From assembly GCA_016716715.1 (NCBI GenBank), contig JADJVE010000013.1, positions 1 to 61,381 of the forward strand: a stretch of DNA of 61,381 nt, written 5' to 3'. The notes below the pieces were generated by a model that worked only from the letters and a program-made list of their open reading frames with translations, did no database searches and had not been told where the DNA came from. A program made the translations under genes and the position numbers. Numbering within the stretch: position 1 is the first letter of the stretch; the number at the start of each line of letters is the position of its first letter. Below, piece by piece: positions 28,701 to 36,065 of the stretch. The DNA comes from Acidobacteriota bacterium (GTDB lineage: Bacteria; Acidobacteriota; Thermoanaerobaculia; UBA5066).

Positions 28701-31700
28701 CGGGACGATCCTGAGCCTGTACCCGCAGACCGCTCCCGCGGTGCGCTCGCTCGCGTCGATGTACGTTTACGCCGGTGGCGTCGCGGCCGGCGCCACGTTC
28801 ACGCCGTCGCCCAGCGTCCTCACGGCGCCCGAGATCACCTCGTACGCGTCGTCGGTCCTCTTCAACCCGCTCGAGCTCGCCGTCACGGACACGTTCGGCC
28901 TCGGCCACGGCGCGCGCGTGGACATGTCCGCGAAGGGCCTCCTCGGCTCCACGACGACCCAGTCGATGATCTTGCCGGGGCAGACCGGCTCGCAGCAGAA
29001 CGCGGGCGGCTCGCACGGCGGCTCCGGCGGGCCCGGCTCGCCGCTCGGCTGGACGCGGACCGACCTGACGGCGCCCGGCTCCGTGTACGACGCGGTGAAG
29101 GACCCGTCCCTGCCAGGAGGCGGCGCCGGAAACGCGACGGGCCCGTTCGGCGTCACCGCCGCGGGCGGAACCGGCGGCGGCGTCGTGCGGCTGCTCGCGC
29201 CCGGCGCGACGCTTCATCTCGCTGGCGATCTCGTCGCCGACGGCGGCAACGGCCCGGGGACCGGCCTGGGCGGCAGCCTGATCGGCGCCGGCGGCGCCGC
29301 TGGCGCCATCCGCGTCGTCGCGGGCCGGATCGAGGGAGCGGGCCGTGTCTCGGCGGCCGGCGGGCGCGGGACGAATGGCTCCTACGCAGGCGGCGGCGGC
29401 GGCGGACGCATCGCGCTGTCGTTCGCTGATCCACCGGCCGCGAGCCTGCCGATCTCCGTCAGCGCGCCGGGCGGGTTCAACAGCCTTCCCCCCGACGCGA
29501 ACGCGCAGCAGATCGGCGGCGCGGGCACGGTCTACCTCGAAGAGCTCGACGCGCTCGGCGCGCCGAAGTCGCCGGGCAAGCTGATCGTGACAAACGCATC
29601 GGGCAAGCCCGCGTGGCCGACGCCCTTCTCCGGCGCGCAGCGCTTCGGCTCTGTCGAGGGCCACGGCGCCGCGCGCCTCGTCTTCGCGGGCGATCTCACC
29701 GTCGGCCCGGATCCCGGCGTCGTGAACGACCGGTCGAAGGTCTCGCTGGATCTCGACTCCCGCTTGCTCCTCGCCACGGACGTCCCGTCGATCGCGCTGA
29801 CGGCGAGTCCGGACGGCGGCAACGTGACGACAGGCCAGCAGCTCTCGATCTCGTACACGCTCTCGGATCCCATCGGCCTGTTCGCGCGTGTCGCGACGTT
29901 CTCTCCGTCGGGCGCCGTGACGACCGTTTTCGCCGACGAGCCCGCGACGGTCTCGAGCGGGGCGATTTCGGTGCAGGTGCCGGCGAGCCAGCCGGCAGGG
30001 CCCGTCACGTACTCGCTGCAGGTCAGCGATCGCGTGGGACGCACGCAGTCCGTTACGAAGTCGTGGACGGTCCTGCCCGACGCGCCGCCGGTGCTCAACC
30101 TGACGGGCGTGACGCCGGGCCCGTCCGTCCTGCCAGGAGCGGTGCTCGCCGCGACGGCCAACGCGACGGACGACGTCGGGCTCGTCTCCGTCGTCTTCAC
30201 GCTCTCCGGGGCCGTCACGGCGAGCGACTCGCGCCCCGTGACCGGGCTCTCCTCGGCGCAGGCGTTCAGCACTCGGCTGCCGACGACGCTCACGGCCGGC
30301 CAGACCGTGACGCTGCAGGTCGACGCCTACGACACGTTCGGGCACAAGACGTCGGCGTCGCCCGTCACGTGGACGATCCTCGCGGACACGGCGCCGCCTT
30401 CGATCGCTCCCGTCCTGTTCTCACCGGTCAAGGCGGGCGACGTCTACACGACCGGCGACGTCGTCACGTTCACGGTCACCGCGGCCGACAACGTTGCAGT
30501 GGCCACGATTCGCCTGACGATCGACGGCGTGACGACGCCTTTCGGCGCCTCTCCGGCCGTTCTCGCGTGGACGGCGCCGAACGTCTCGGGCTCGACGCCC
30601 TACACCCTCGACGTCGAGGCGCTCGACCTCGCCGGAAACCGGTCCACGGCTTCGAGGACGCTGAGCGTCGTGCCCGCGGGCGGCGGGACGTTCCCGGCGG
30701 TCTCGTTCACGTGTCCGACCGCCGGGGCGTTCCTGCCGTCGGCCTATGCCGGCCTGCTGCTCTCCGCGACCGCGACCGACGCCGGCGGCGTGACGAAGAT
30801 CGAGTTCTTCCGGCCGGGCGACGTGACACCCTTCTCGACCTCCACCGCGACCGGCGCGCCCGTGTCGTACACGGGCACGTCCGCGGCCGTCACGACGCCG
30901 ACCGTCGCGAGCGACACGGTCGTCCGCTACCGCGCCCGCGCCTGGAACCCGGCGAACCACTTCACCGAGGTCTTCGTCGACGTCCACGTGGTTCCGGCGG
31001 TGGACTTCGCGAGCGCGACCGCGACGGACGTCGCGGTGCTGCGCTCGGGCACGGTCGTCGTCGACGCGCCGAAGACGTTCGCGGGCCTCATTGTCCTGCG
31101 CGGCGCGACGATCACGCACACGGCCGCGACCGGGCCGGGCGGCGAGCACGCGACGAGCCTGACCGTCAATGGACCGATGTACGTGGAATGCGGCGCCTCG
31201 GTGGACGTGTCGGGGCGGGGATACGGGGCGACGACGACGTACCCGGGCGCGACGTCGGGAGCGGACTGGGCGGGCGGGAGCCACATCGGGGCGAGCGGGA
31301 ACAACAACGCTTCGCCAAGCGGGACTTCCTACGGGAGCGTGTACCGGCCGCAGGAGGCCGGGGGCGGAGCGGTGGTGGGCGGAGCGGGCGGCGGGAGCGT
31401 GCGCGTGACGGCCGGGACGCTGACGGTGGACGGGGCGATCCGGGCGAACGGAGCGCTTTCGAGCCGCGGCGGCGGCGGCGGTTCGGTGTTTGTGACGGCG
31501 ACGGCGTTGGCCGGAGCAGGCTTGATCGAGGCGCGGGGCGGCGAACAGCAGTTCGAGGCGGGCGGGGGCGGGGCGATCGCGGTCGAGTACGCGAGCGCGA
31601 GCGGCAGCCTGCTGACGAACCTGCTGGCGCGAGGCGGGGCCGGGCCAAACGCGGCTGCGAGCGGGGGAGCGGGAACGGTGTTCGTCAAGGGACCGGGCGC

Positions 31701-34700
31701 GACGTACGGGGACCTGACGATCGACAACAGGACGGTGAGCGGCCGCGCGACGGTGCTGCCGTCATTCGGAGGCGGCACGGCGCAGGCGGGGACGTCGGGC
31801 GCGGCGATCGTGATGGACAAGGTGGCGTGGCCGGGGACGTACTTCGCGGGGCACTGGGTGGAGGTGAGGGACTCGGGCGGCGCGCTGAAGGGGACGTGGC
31901 GCATCGGGAGCGTGACGAACTCGGCGGCCCAGAAGACGGTGCCGGGGAATACGGGCCTGCCGCTGCAGGATGGAAACGTCTACGACGGATACCTCATCTA
32001 CTCGGACATCCCGCTGGCCTCGCACACGGGGCTCGCGGGGAAGGTGTACCCCGGCACGGAGAACTACCACGTGTTCGGGGCGCGGTACTCGGGCGGGCAG
32101 TGGCAGCACGACAACAACTCGACCTTCAACACGTTCACGCCGGACGCCGGAGACCGGGTGATCGGGACGTACAAGGGCGGGGTGTCAAACATCGTGCGCC
32201 TGGCCTGCCCGCAGGGCGTGTGCCCGAGCATGAACGGAATTCCGGTGCTGCAGGTCGTCGCGGGAGACATCACGCCGAACTTCGACCCGGGGAGCCAGAA
32301 CGCCGGCGAAATCTGGGTCCACGACCTGGTGCTGGCTTCGACTCTCGCGAGCTTCACGCTCGTGCCGAACGGAGGCGAGACGATCTCGCTGCAGCCGGGA
32401 GACACATACCAGGGCGTTTATCGCTTCGACTCCGTGAGCGCGCCGCACGGCGAGGCGATCGCGAGCGCGGACCCGATCCGGCTCGGGAGCGGCGGCCCGG
32501 TCACGCTCTCCGGCCCGGCGGGTGCGGGACAGTTCCTCGAGATCCCGTATCCCGTGACGGGCACCGACGTCGTCGTCACAGGCCATGTCTCGGTGCCGTC
32601 GATCGCGGCGACGAACGTCAGCGTGAAGGCGGGAGCGATCCTGACGCATCCGGCGACCTCCGGCACGAACGCGCAGAGCCTGGCCCTGGAGGCGTCGGGA
32701 ACGCTGACCGTCGAAGCGGGCGCCTCGGTGGACGTGTCGGGGCGGGGATACGGGGCGACGACGACGTACCCGGGCGCGACGTCGGGAGCGGACTGGGCGG
32801 GCGGGAGCCACATGGGGGCGAGCGGGAACAACAACGTCTCCCCGAGCGGCTCGACGTACGGGAGCGTGTACCGGCCGCAGGAAGCGGGCGCGGGTGCGGT
32901 GATCGGTGGAGCGGGCGGCGGGATCGTGCGCGTGACGGCCGGGACGCTGACGGTGGACGGGGCGATCCGGGCGAACGGAGCGCTTTCGAGCCGCGGCGGC
33001 GGCGGCGGTTCGGTGTGGGTGACGGCGACGGCGCTGGGTGGAGCCGGGACGATCGAGGCGCGGGGCGGCGAGCAGCAGTTCGAGGCGGGCGGGGGCGGGG
33101 CGATCGCGGTCGAGTACGCGAGCGCGAGCGGCAGCCTGCTGACGAACCTGCTGGCGCGAGGCGGCGCGGGGCCGAACGCGAACGCGAGCGGTGGAGCGGG
33201 AACGGTGTTCGTCAAGGGGCCGGGCGCGACGTTCGGGAACCTGACGGCCGACAACAAGGCGGTGAGCGGCCGCGCGACGGTGCTGCCGTCGTTCGGGGGC
33301 GGCACGGCGCAGGCGGGGACGTCGGGCGCGGCGGTCGTGATGGACAAGGTGGCGTGGCCGGGGACGTACTTCGCGGGGCACTGGGTGGAGGTGAGGGACT
33401 CGGGCGGCGCGCTGAAAGGAACGTGGCGCATCGGGAGCGTGACGAACTCGGCGGCCGAAAGGAGCCTGCCGGGCGACTGGGGCAATTCCCTGCAGGACGG
33501 AGTCGTCTACGACGGCTATCTCATCTGCTCGGACATCCGGGTGGTGGATCACCCCGAGCTCGTCGGTCACATCAACTACAACGCGGACTCGCGCACGTTC
33601 GGGGCGCGCTACTCGGGCGGGCAGTGGCAGTACGACAACAACAGCACGTTTGTTCCGTTCACGCCGCACGCCAGCGACCGAGTGTTCGCGACGTACAAAG
33701 GAGGCGTCTCGAACATCGTGCGCCTGACGTGCCCCCTGGGCGTGTGCCCGAGCGTGAACGGGATTTCGGTCCTGCCGATGGTCGGAGGGGACATCTTCCC
33801 GAACTTCGATCCGGGGTCGCAGAATGCGGGCGAGATCTGGGTGAGCAATCCCGTGTTCTCGACCACTCTCGCGCGCTTCAACCTCGTGCCGAACGGAGCC
33901 GAGACGATCTCGATCGTGCCGGGTGACACGTATCAGGGCGTCTACCGCTTCGATGCGGCGCCGACGGTCTGGAGCGGCGCCACGCTCACCAGCGTTGACC
34001 CGATTCGCATCGGTGGATCGCTCCTGCGCGCCGAGCCCGCTCCGGCTGCGTCGGGGGCCGCACCGCTCGCAGTGCGTTCCGTTTCCCTCTGCACCGACTT
34101 CGCCGCGCCGCTCAAACCCGGCTCCTCGTTCGTCGCCTGCGCCGACACGGACGCCCGCCACGTCTCTCTCGAGATCTCCGGCGCGTTCGACGCGCGCATC
34201 GCCGGTTACGGCAACTGCCGCGATCCCATCGCGATTCCGGGCTCGGCCCGGCCGGGGCCTCTGAAGATCGTCGCGACCGCGCGCGACGCCGAGGGCCGGA
34301 CCGTTTCCGCGACTGTGCGCGCTCTCGTCGTCGCCGACGAGCGCGCACCGGTGCTCGTGTCCGTCGCGCCGGCGGCCGGGGCGTCCTTCCGCTCGGGCGA
34401 TCCGCTGCGCGTGGCGGTCGAGGCGTGGGACGATGTCGGCATTGCATCCGTCGCGATCACGCTCGGGGAAAGCCGGACGTTGCTGACGGCGCCGCCGTTC
34501 GAAGTCGTCGCGCTCGCGCCGCCCGTCGCATCGGGCGGGTCGCTGCCCGTCCTCGTCGAGGTGTTCGATCCGTCGGGCAACGTCTCGCGCCGCGCGCTCG
34601 ACCTCGGCGTCCTGCCCGCGGGAGCGCGGCTGCCGCTGGCCGCGCCGGTCGCGCCCGAGCCGGGCGTCTCGTTCGAGGACGGCAGGCTCGCGGTGGACGG

Positions 34701-35208
34701 CGGCTGGCCGTGGCGCGATGCCGACGGCGAGACGCGCGGCAGGACGCTCGAGCTCCCGGCTATCGGCACGCACGCCGTGCTCGCCGTCGACGGCGCGGAC
34801 GGACTCGTCGTCGCGCTCGACGGCCCGGTTGCGCGCGCCGCGGTGCACGGCGGCGCGGTGGACGTGCGGCGCGGTGACGACATCGTCGGGCGGTTCAGGA
34901 TTCTTTCTGCTTCGGAGGATGGGACGGTGCTGCGCCTCGAGGGCGGAGCAGCGGGTGACGTTCGAAGAGGGGATTTCTTAGAAGGTGTATGGAGCTTCGG
35001 CGAGCTGATGCTCACGCGCGGCGCCAGGCTCGTCTCGGGCGACGTCGTCGAAGCGCGGAGCGTCCGCATCGACGCCTCCTCTGTATTCCTTTCAAAGAAT
35101 CTTCAGATTCCCTCTCCGAATCCCTCGGTCGCCGAGTGCTCGGGCCGCGGCCCGCGGCCCGAACCGCCTGGCACGGCGCCACCGGCCGCATCGGGAGTCG
35201 CGCCATGA
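19798..35208 (+). CDS. Giant exported multidomain protein (Ig-like, carboxypeptidase-regulatory-like, Gly-rich)
   Basis: A 5136-residue protein. ATG 19798 is preferred over GTG 19792 because AAGGGG lies 7 bases before it. A basic N-terminus leads into a signal segment (VVGALLLCVGGAAPVVAQ). About ten carboxypeptidase-regulatory-like beta sandwiches fill residues 970-2200 (for example GKVLRGDGTPAAGSKVQLL, VVDPLGRPYGGAAVELG). Two SbsA-type Ig-like domains lie at about 2215-2450 (PPPGSVGVSRNAPVEITFSE). More Ig-like repeats follow. A glycine-rich region is at about 3050-3255, and two near-identical Gly/Ser-rich modules at about 3800-4212 and 4309-4720. The C-terminus holds a short Ig-like region and a repetitive beta segment. 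No catalytic motif or classical anchor was seen. The stop overlaps the next ATG by 4 bases. It probably works with the downstream RHS protein at the cell surface. Confidence 0.85.
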   Translation: MAYRRRLKGLSKEPVPSGSEKPRPHARRTLRRALRVVRTVVGALLLCVGGAAPVVAQPGSPLGTAQLQISGARLTLYADALTTDVEQWVNVGEAARVRTCYGTGAACGTAAAGSVPGLKVVGDLSGPELPQAIPYETAPGGTFFLPGFQREGDYLLSNIRLVETATGRVLANAEPSLATVHVTQILLASATVTRMTLADLQARGITITQQNFNAFKFAVGFVFSGTTVIIDLPVLYNGNGTTQMLSGPTVKLDGLPPAVANAVRRWQPPNIVPFQLNATGPRVPKPGGGDDEVTNPEYPLYGAIVLPGSVSFLNQFFDAKLIVANGAPGGSGATLQNVTGAMKLPSGEVLRLASTAPPVAVGQKLPVLNANGQAAMGPGEQGTASWTVEGLLPGTHVLRMEIEADLARPGRPVLATGGVVQAAVEVVDARFQLAFNHPDVVRTGEPYSLYVTVTNLSRAAQNLVTLDLATENISGAHKFDAQESFAKTIPTLAPGASETLEYRLVADVTGTCVATTFQATGGATGVIRLRAGVGEAGIPLSPAALILPRFTNLLPKSLVDADVRLLGLAYSLATAPAGATPAGLPHPLKGDVERRAIDLGEAGQRLYLQDRLLESLEALALDQLGNRHDLPEYDGLRRALDRGAQASTALGDLFRLEQQGRNLTAADFVDHFAATAGYGRPWMAAALVPNGSQPAPTLEVRQSSAAGTAYLAYTSEDPSRLRSLPYGEIYAIHDVPGGTKMPFALAGRLDAAASYRVDLHAAPTGASGRLVLVVPSDDLSGFRKVDFGFLTMGASEVWEVRAVKAAGDAALTFTLVYPGTGAPVPGAPAPSVTNLSLPPFRLIGAVQDPELDRYGLGISYLFNRPPDKASAEAPSSYAVRSTFHGQDTASPAVTVDRVATKAGAAAYWQPNSERVVNVRYQSPISALNGIFESVPVIRHEHLLVTNAIRDVRGTPLDPQVPAIVADPNRTGGLVEGKVLRGDGTPAAGSKVQLLRYRKVVNPSTPEGEQLYLDVVAEAVAGADGAFYFDFVEEPPPPGHSIGHPPNLLSESVQSGFTLRAIVPAGADPVLQPEERAEVSTIVRLQNRLLRVNIALLGRGTVKGRLVHADDGSPVTDGTVAAASTLFPEQRTVQPAADGSFTFGGLPVGPITLSGRDVAGNRVYQTVGIQRPGDVVNVTLQLGRTGPPKTGTVSAKVMRLRSGSPRPPPVPSPGATVAVYSNGTFIESKIADNLGNATFTGVPAGKVTLQAADFSVSRTPALTDLTLAADATVSATLTLSDAAPRSVVGRVLFHDGPSNTNLPVKGAVAFIAGPGSFAYTDATGTYRIDGVPVQGVGEAAYAVTAFDNVRGLQGQTALAPVLDTGDGTPVLAADILLKSMSGGIDGVVVDPLGRPYGGAAVELGTDITTLARGDGRFSFDDIAVGNDWLVVAHVGDGLVAGKVGFFGQATASIVFGGHRPFVTIRMAGSGVVNVRTRTSASQGVLSPITYRPTVYSNASIGPLTGNPIQTTTDPDGRLTLVLPVGAFSLTAINPLNGNRSFSRSIDYPGQVINLDVVFDTASTVTGHVVGVDGVTPVPNADVSFTASGLLPQVQRTDGQGAFRYELVPRGAVSVTAAALVGSVDRVGRADGVITGPGQELDLTVVMKAQGTVRGRVVDVAGGVPAPLAFAQFCVQESGFPNRRLPAGTGFFSADAQGAYEVSHVFAGGVTVVARDRNQVTRQGSVRGEIKADFQVVTLSDIVMTTSVGSIGVTVRDPDSGAPVADAVLTLSNGDVTVADVNGQASFDALPLDTYSVHAFHAPTGRAGLTSGLRLQNAGDRVDAIVVLDTRGQVGGTLWDDAAKTAAVGGGTIQLTGRANGQLWGTSISALATTSSEPGTLGRFLFDGMPPGSYTLAAGVTTSPRRAAASLSTTPTAPVVSIDLVLEPALDRFVRLFENLTAGISEVNPANGIFALTLTQSAGCPPGCVYSFTTGTPFAPYPGHLYRFQNVLTAQSLAVSAQESSGKLRTGKISGTGAFAGSGTTSDPYRLVLRAKGRVVVTVRDAASQPAQANVTLDSAGGHYEAATDAAGVATFDAVLSGDVYAAARVLATGFGGTAAGALQFDDQTLNLGITLAAAVLAHGVVYHPPAGDVWNGDVATLTPESGAIVQIRDSGGTLQIVTTGADGTYRFAGLRTGAYTISASDALVVSLANGGGTLSGPNGNDNALPPLVLDASRPTIVSIVPPPGSVGVSRNAPVEITFSEPLLASVLPSGGPTSPYFTLRAASGLSPAGAWTASTNLAGQQVVRFTPAGLYDNTAVYSITIAGGPSGVRDRAGRPLTDLGDVGSNFTTSDTVGPLVVGTVPVLDRPVDPVAPIRFDFSEVVTATPQELDGSGPTPAAQLFWQQNGNATWQPVPITMFLSRGGYSLVVVPPTGVTYQNDSLKRRIHLSRLKDATGNAMADYERDFRVYDLNPPHVDVAFPAGAPTGQLVGGSPYTLAPVLTSLDDLPQGDVDRVEYFLASSGDPSTPASTPAFTARTSPFGWTFVAAYVGNGIDPRLFPVWVKATDTSTNASNVVKLAMTVLPNAPPVVASVAAAATAPVAGTFYAGSALAATVAGVADPDGSAITLTAELRKNNAGSPNDPADLVASLPSQVLTKPGAGWGALPPPVFAAAVPLAMAEGTSLFFRVRATDALGSFATAESARFAVAHDPNPPAVDSFVARLSGSASPASQFFIGQKLVLEFRARDAETAVRTTSIALSGVFTSPQAATLVGGTTNLYRTAELTVPATVPPGGLAVNATASATDWGGNTGTSPLTFNVSPTPDPYAPAATWLTPWEGGAWPAAYTSTVSAQGTALLLRVKVSDLDRVSNADVPGTIASVQFKGPADAAGTLAPAFVDGTPVAGLVDGLGNGIWEALWRVPNGVAAGTQLPFQVRVVDAGANVTTADAHLRAVAPRKVYEAAEVAVLPADTLIGAGGDAAGPVFLLDGTILSLYPQTAPAVRSLASMYVYAGGVAAGATFTPSPSVLTAPEITSYASSVLFNPLELAVTDTFGLGHGARVDMSAKGLLGSTTTQSMILPGQTGSQQNAGGSHGGSGGPGSPLGWTRTDLTAPGSVYDAVKDPSLPGGGAGNATGPFGVTAAGGTGGGVVRLLAPGATLHLAGDLVADGGNGPGTGLGGSLIGAGGAAGAIRVVAGRIEGAGRVSAAGGRGTNGSYAGGGGGGRIALSFADPPAASLPISVSAPGGFNSLPPDANAQQIGGAGTVYLEELDALGAPKSPGKLIVTNASGKPAWPTPFSGAQRFGSVEGHGAARLVFAGDLTVGPDPGVVNDRSKVSLDLDSRLLLATDVPSIALTASPDGGNVTTGQQLSISYTLSDPIGLFARVATFSPSGAVTTVFADEPATVSSGAISVQVPASQPAGPVTYSLQVSDRVGRTQSVTKSWTVLPDAPPVLNLTGVTPGPSVLPGAVLAATANATDDVGLVSVVFTLSGAVTASDSRPVTGLSSAQAFSTRLPTTLTAGQTVTLQVDAYDTFGHKTSASPVTWTILADTAPPSIAPVLFSPVKAGDVYTTGDVVTFTVTAADNVAVATIRLTIDGVTTPFGASPAVLAWTAPNVSGSTPYTLDVEALDLAGNRSTASRTLSVVPAGGGTFPAVSFTCPTAGAFLPSAYAGLLLSATATDAGGVTKIEFFRPGDVTPFSTSTATGAPVSYTGTSAAVTTPTVASDTVVRYRARAWNPANHFTEVFVDVHVVPAVDFASATATDVAVLRSGTVVVDAPKTFAGLIVLRGATITHTAATGPGGEHATSLTVNGPMYVECGASVDVSGRGYGATTTYPGATSGADWAGGSHIGASGNNNASPSGTSYGSVYRPQEAGGGAVVGGAGGGSVRVTAGTLTVDGAIRANGALSSRGGGGGSVFVTATALAGAGLIEARGGEQQFEAGGGGAIAVEYASASGSLLTNLLARGGAGPNAAASGGAGTVFVKGPGATYGDLTIDNRTVSGRATVLPSFGGGTAQAGTSGAAIVMDKVAWPGTYFAGHWVEVRDSGGALKGTWRIGSVTNSAAQKTVPGNTGLPLQDGNVYDGYLIYSDIPLASHTGLAGKVYPGTENYHVFGARYSGGQWQHDNNSTFNTFTPDAGDRVIGTYKGGVSNIVRLACPQGVCPSMNGIPVLQVVAGDITPNFDPGSQNAGEIWVHDLVLASTLASFTLVPNGGETISLQPGDTYQGVYRFDSVSAPHGEAIASADPIRLGSGGPVTLSGPAGAGQFLEIPYPVTGTDVVVTGHVSVPSIAATNVSVKAGAILTHPATSGTNAQSLALEASGTLTVEAGASVDVSGRGYGATTTYPGATSGADWAGGSHMGASGNNNVSPSGSTYGSVYRPQEAGAGAVIGGAGGGIVRVTAGTLTVDGAIRANGALSSRGGGGGSVWVTATALGGAGTIEARGGEQQFEAGGGGAIAVEYASASGSLLTNLLARGGAGPNANASGGAGTVFVKGPGATFGNLTADNKAVSGRATVLPSFGGGTAQAGTSGAAVVMDKVAWPGTYFAGHWVEVRDSGGALKGTWRIGSVTNSAAERSLPGDWGNSLQDGVVYDGYLICSDIRVVDHPELVGHINYNADSRTFGARYSGGQWQYDNNSTFVPFTPHASDRVFATYKGGVSNIVRLTCPLGVCPSVNGISVLPMVGGDIFPNFDPGSQNAGEIWVSNPVFSTTLARFNLVPNGAETISIVPGDTYQGVYRFDAAPTVWSGATLTSVDPIRIGGSLLRAEPAPAASGAAPLAVRSVSLCTDFAAPLKPGSSFVACADTDARHVSLEISGAFDARIAGYGNCRDPIAIPGSARPGPLKIVATARDAEGRTVSATVRALVVADERAPVLVSVAPAAGASFRSGDPLRVAVEAWDDVGIASVAITLGESRTLLTAPPFEVVALAPPVASGGSLPVLVEVFDPSGNVSRRALDLGVLPAGARLPLAAPVAPEPGVSFEDGRLAVDGGWPWRDADGETRGRTLELPAIGTHAVLAVDGADGLVVALDGPVARAAVHGGAVDVRRGDDIVGRFRILSASEDGTVLRLEGGAAGDVRRGDFLEGVWSFGELMLTRGARLVSGDVVEARSVRIDASSVFLSKNLQIPSPNPSVAECSGRGPRPEPPGTAPPAASGVAP
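31195..32433 (+). repeat. Long direct repeat, copy 1, inside the giant gene
   Basis: About 1.24 kb, repeated at 32722-33957 with long stretches of perfect nucleotide identity, for example the first 90 or so bases. It encodes a module starting ASVDVSGRGYGATTTYPG, through GGAGGGSVRVTAGTLTVDGA, to a conserved end WRIGSVTNSAA...YQGVYRFD. Glycine and valine codons shift to GGG, GGA and GTG here, whereas flanking sequence prefers GGC and GTC. Copy starts are 1527 bases apart, that is 509 codons. Confidence 0.9.
32722..33957 (+). repeat. Long direct repeat, copy 2, inside the giant gene
   Basis: Second copy of the 1.24-kb module, after 288 bases of unrelated sequence (32434-32721). Differences cluster in short patches (for example the segment after NSAA, where the copies read QKTVPGNTGLPLQDG and ERSLPGDWGNSLQDG) between blocks of identity. 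This looks like gene conversion or recent duplication. The downstream half is more diverged than the upstream half. Confidence 0.9.
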
Positions 35209-36065
35209 AGAAGTTGTTGCTCGTCGCTTTCCTCCTGGGCGCGTCGGCGCCGCGCGTCGCGCGGGCGGCCGACGCGCCCGTCGGCGTTCTCTTCCCGGCG
35301 GCTTTCTCCGTCGAGCACCAGCTCGTCCAGACCGATCCCGGCGGCGACATCTTCCAGGCGCAGGCCGTAGTCGATACCTACGGCGGCTCGACGCTCGTCT
35401 CGGTCCGCCCGGGCGGTTCGCGCGTCATCGTGGACTTTGGCAAGCGCACGGTCACGGAGGTCAGCGTCGAGAAGTCCACGTACTGGACGCTGTCCTTCTC
35501 GCAGATGGGCGATCTCGCGCGCCGCCTCGCGAAGGCCGACGAGCGGCCGTCGACCGGCTCCGCCCGCGTGCCGAACGCGGCCGTCAAGCAGGACATCCGG
35601 GTCGAGGACGTCACGGATTCCGGGCGGGAGCGCCTCGCCGCACCGGGCGGGCCGGCGTCGCGTGCCGGCGTGCGGCACCTGCGCGCGTCCGTCGCGAACG
35701 GGCCCTCGGCCGACGTCTGGGTGGACGGGACCGTCCGCCTGTCGCCCGCGGCGCTCGACGCGCTCGAGGCGTTCGAGAAGGACGCGCTCGGCGCCGCGTC
35801 CTCGTCCGGCGTTTCGCCCGCGCAGCTCGTCGCCGCCGCGCGCCGCGCCGCCGACGGCGCCGTGCCCGTGCGCGTGAAGCGTCCGCTCGCGGCGGCCGGC
35901 GGCACCGTCGAGGACGTCGTCACGGCGCTGACGCCGCTCCCGGCGTTCCCACAGAAGCTCCTCGCGATCGGCGACGGCTTCCGCCGCGTGGCGAGCCCGC
36001 TGGAAGAGATGGTCGCGTTCGCCGAGGACGAGGCCTCGCGCGACTCGTCGAGGCTCGTGAAGTGA
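35205..36065 (+). CDS. Exported 286-residue protein linking the two giant genes
   Basis: It starts at ATG 35205, overlapping the stop of the first giant gene (ATGA), and ends overlapping the RHS gene start (GTGA at 36062). The signal peptide reads KKLLLVAFLLGASAPRVARA. The mature part contains a beta-rich N-terminal region (VLFPAAFSVEHQLVQTDPGG, STLVSVRPGGSRVIVDFGKR). A helical C-terminal region follows (SPAALDALEAFEKDALGAA; PAQLVAAARRAADGAVPV). I do not recognise a family. Its position, translationally coupled on both sides, suggests it is a partner of both giants, perhaps in assembly, export or processing. That is inference. Confidence 0.8.
   Translation: MKKLLLVAFLLGASAPRVARAADAPVGVLFPAAFSVEHQLVQTDPGGDIFQAQAVVDTYGGSTLVSVRPGGSRVIVDFGKRTVTEVSVEKSTYWTLSFSQMGDLARRLAKADERPSTGSARVPNAAVKQDIRVEDVTDSGRERLAAPGGPASRAGVRHLRASVANGPSADVWVDGTVRLSPAALDALEAFEKDALGAASSSGVSPAQLVAAARRAADGAVPVRVKRPLAAAGGTVEDVVTALTPLPAFPQKLLAIGDGFRRVASPLEEMVAFAEDEASRDSSRLVK

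Noticed and set aside
31195..33957. Considered as a CRISPR-like or transposon repeat
   Set aside because: There are only two long copies, inside one continuous reading frame, with no short spacers, terminal repeats or transposase. It is a protein-module duplication.
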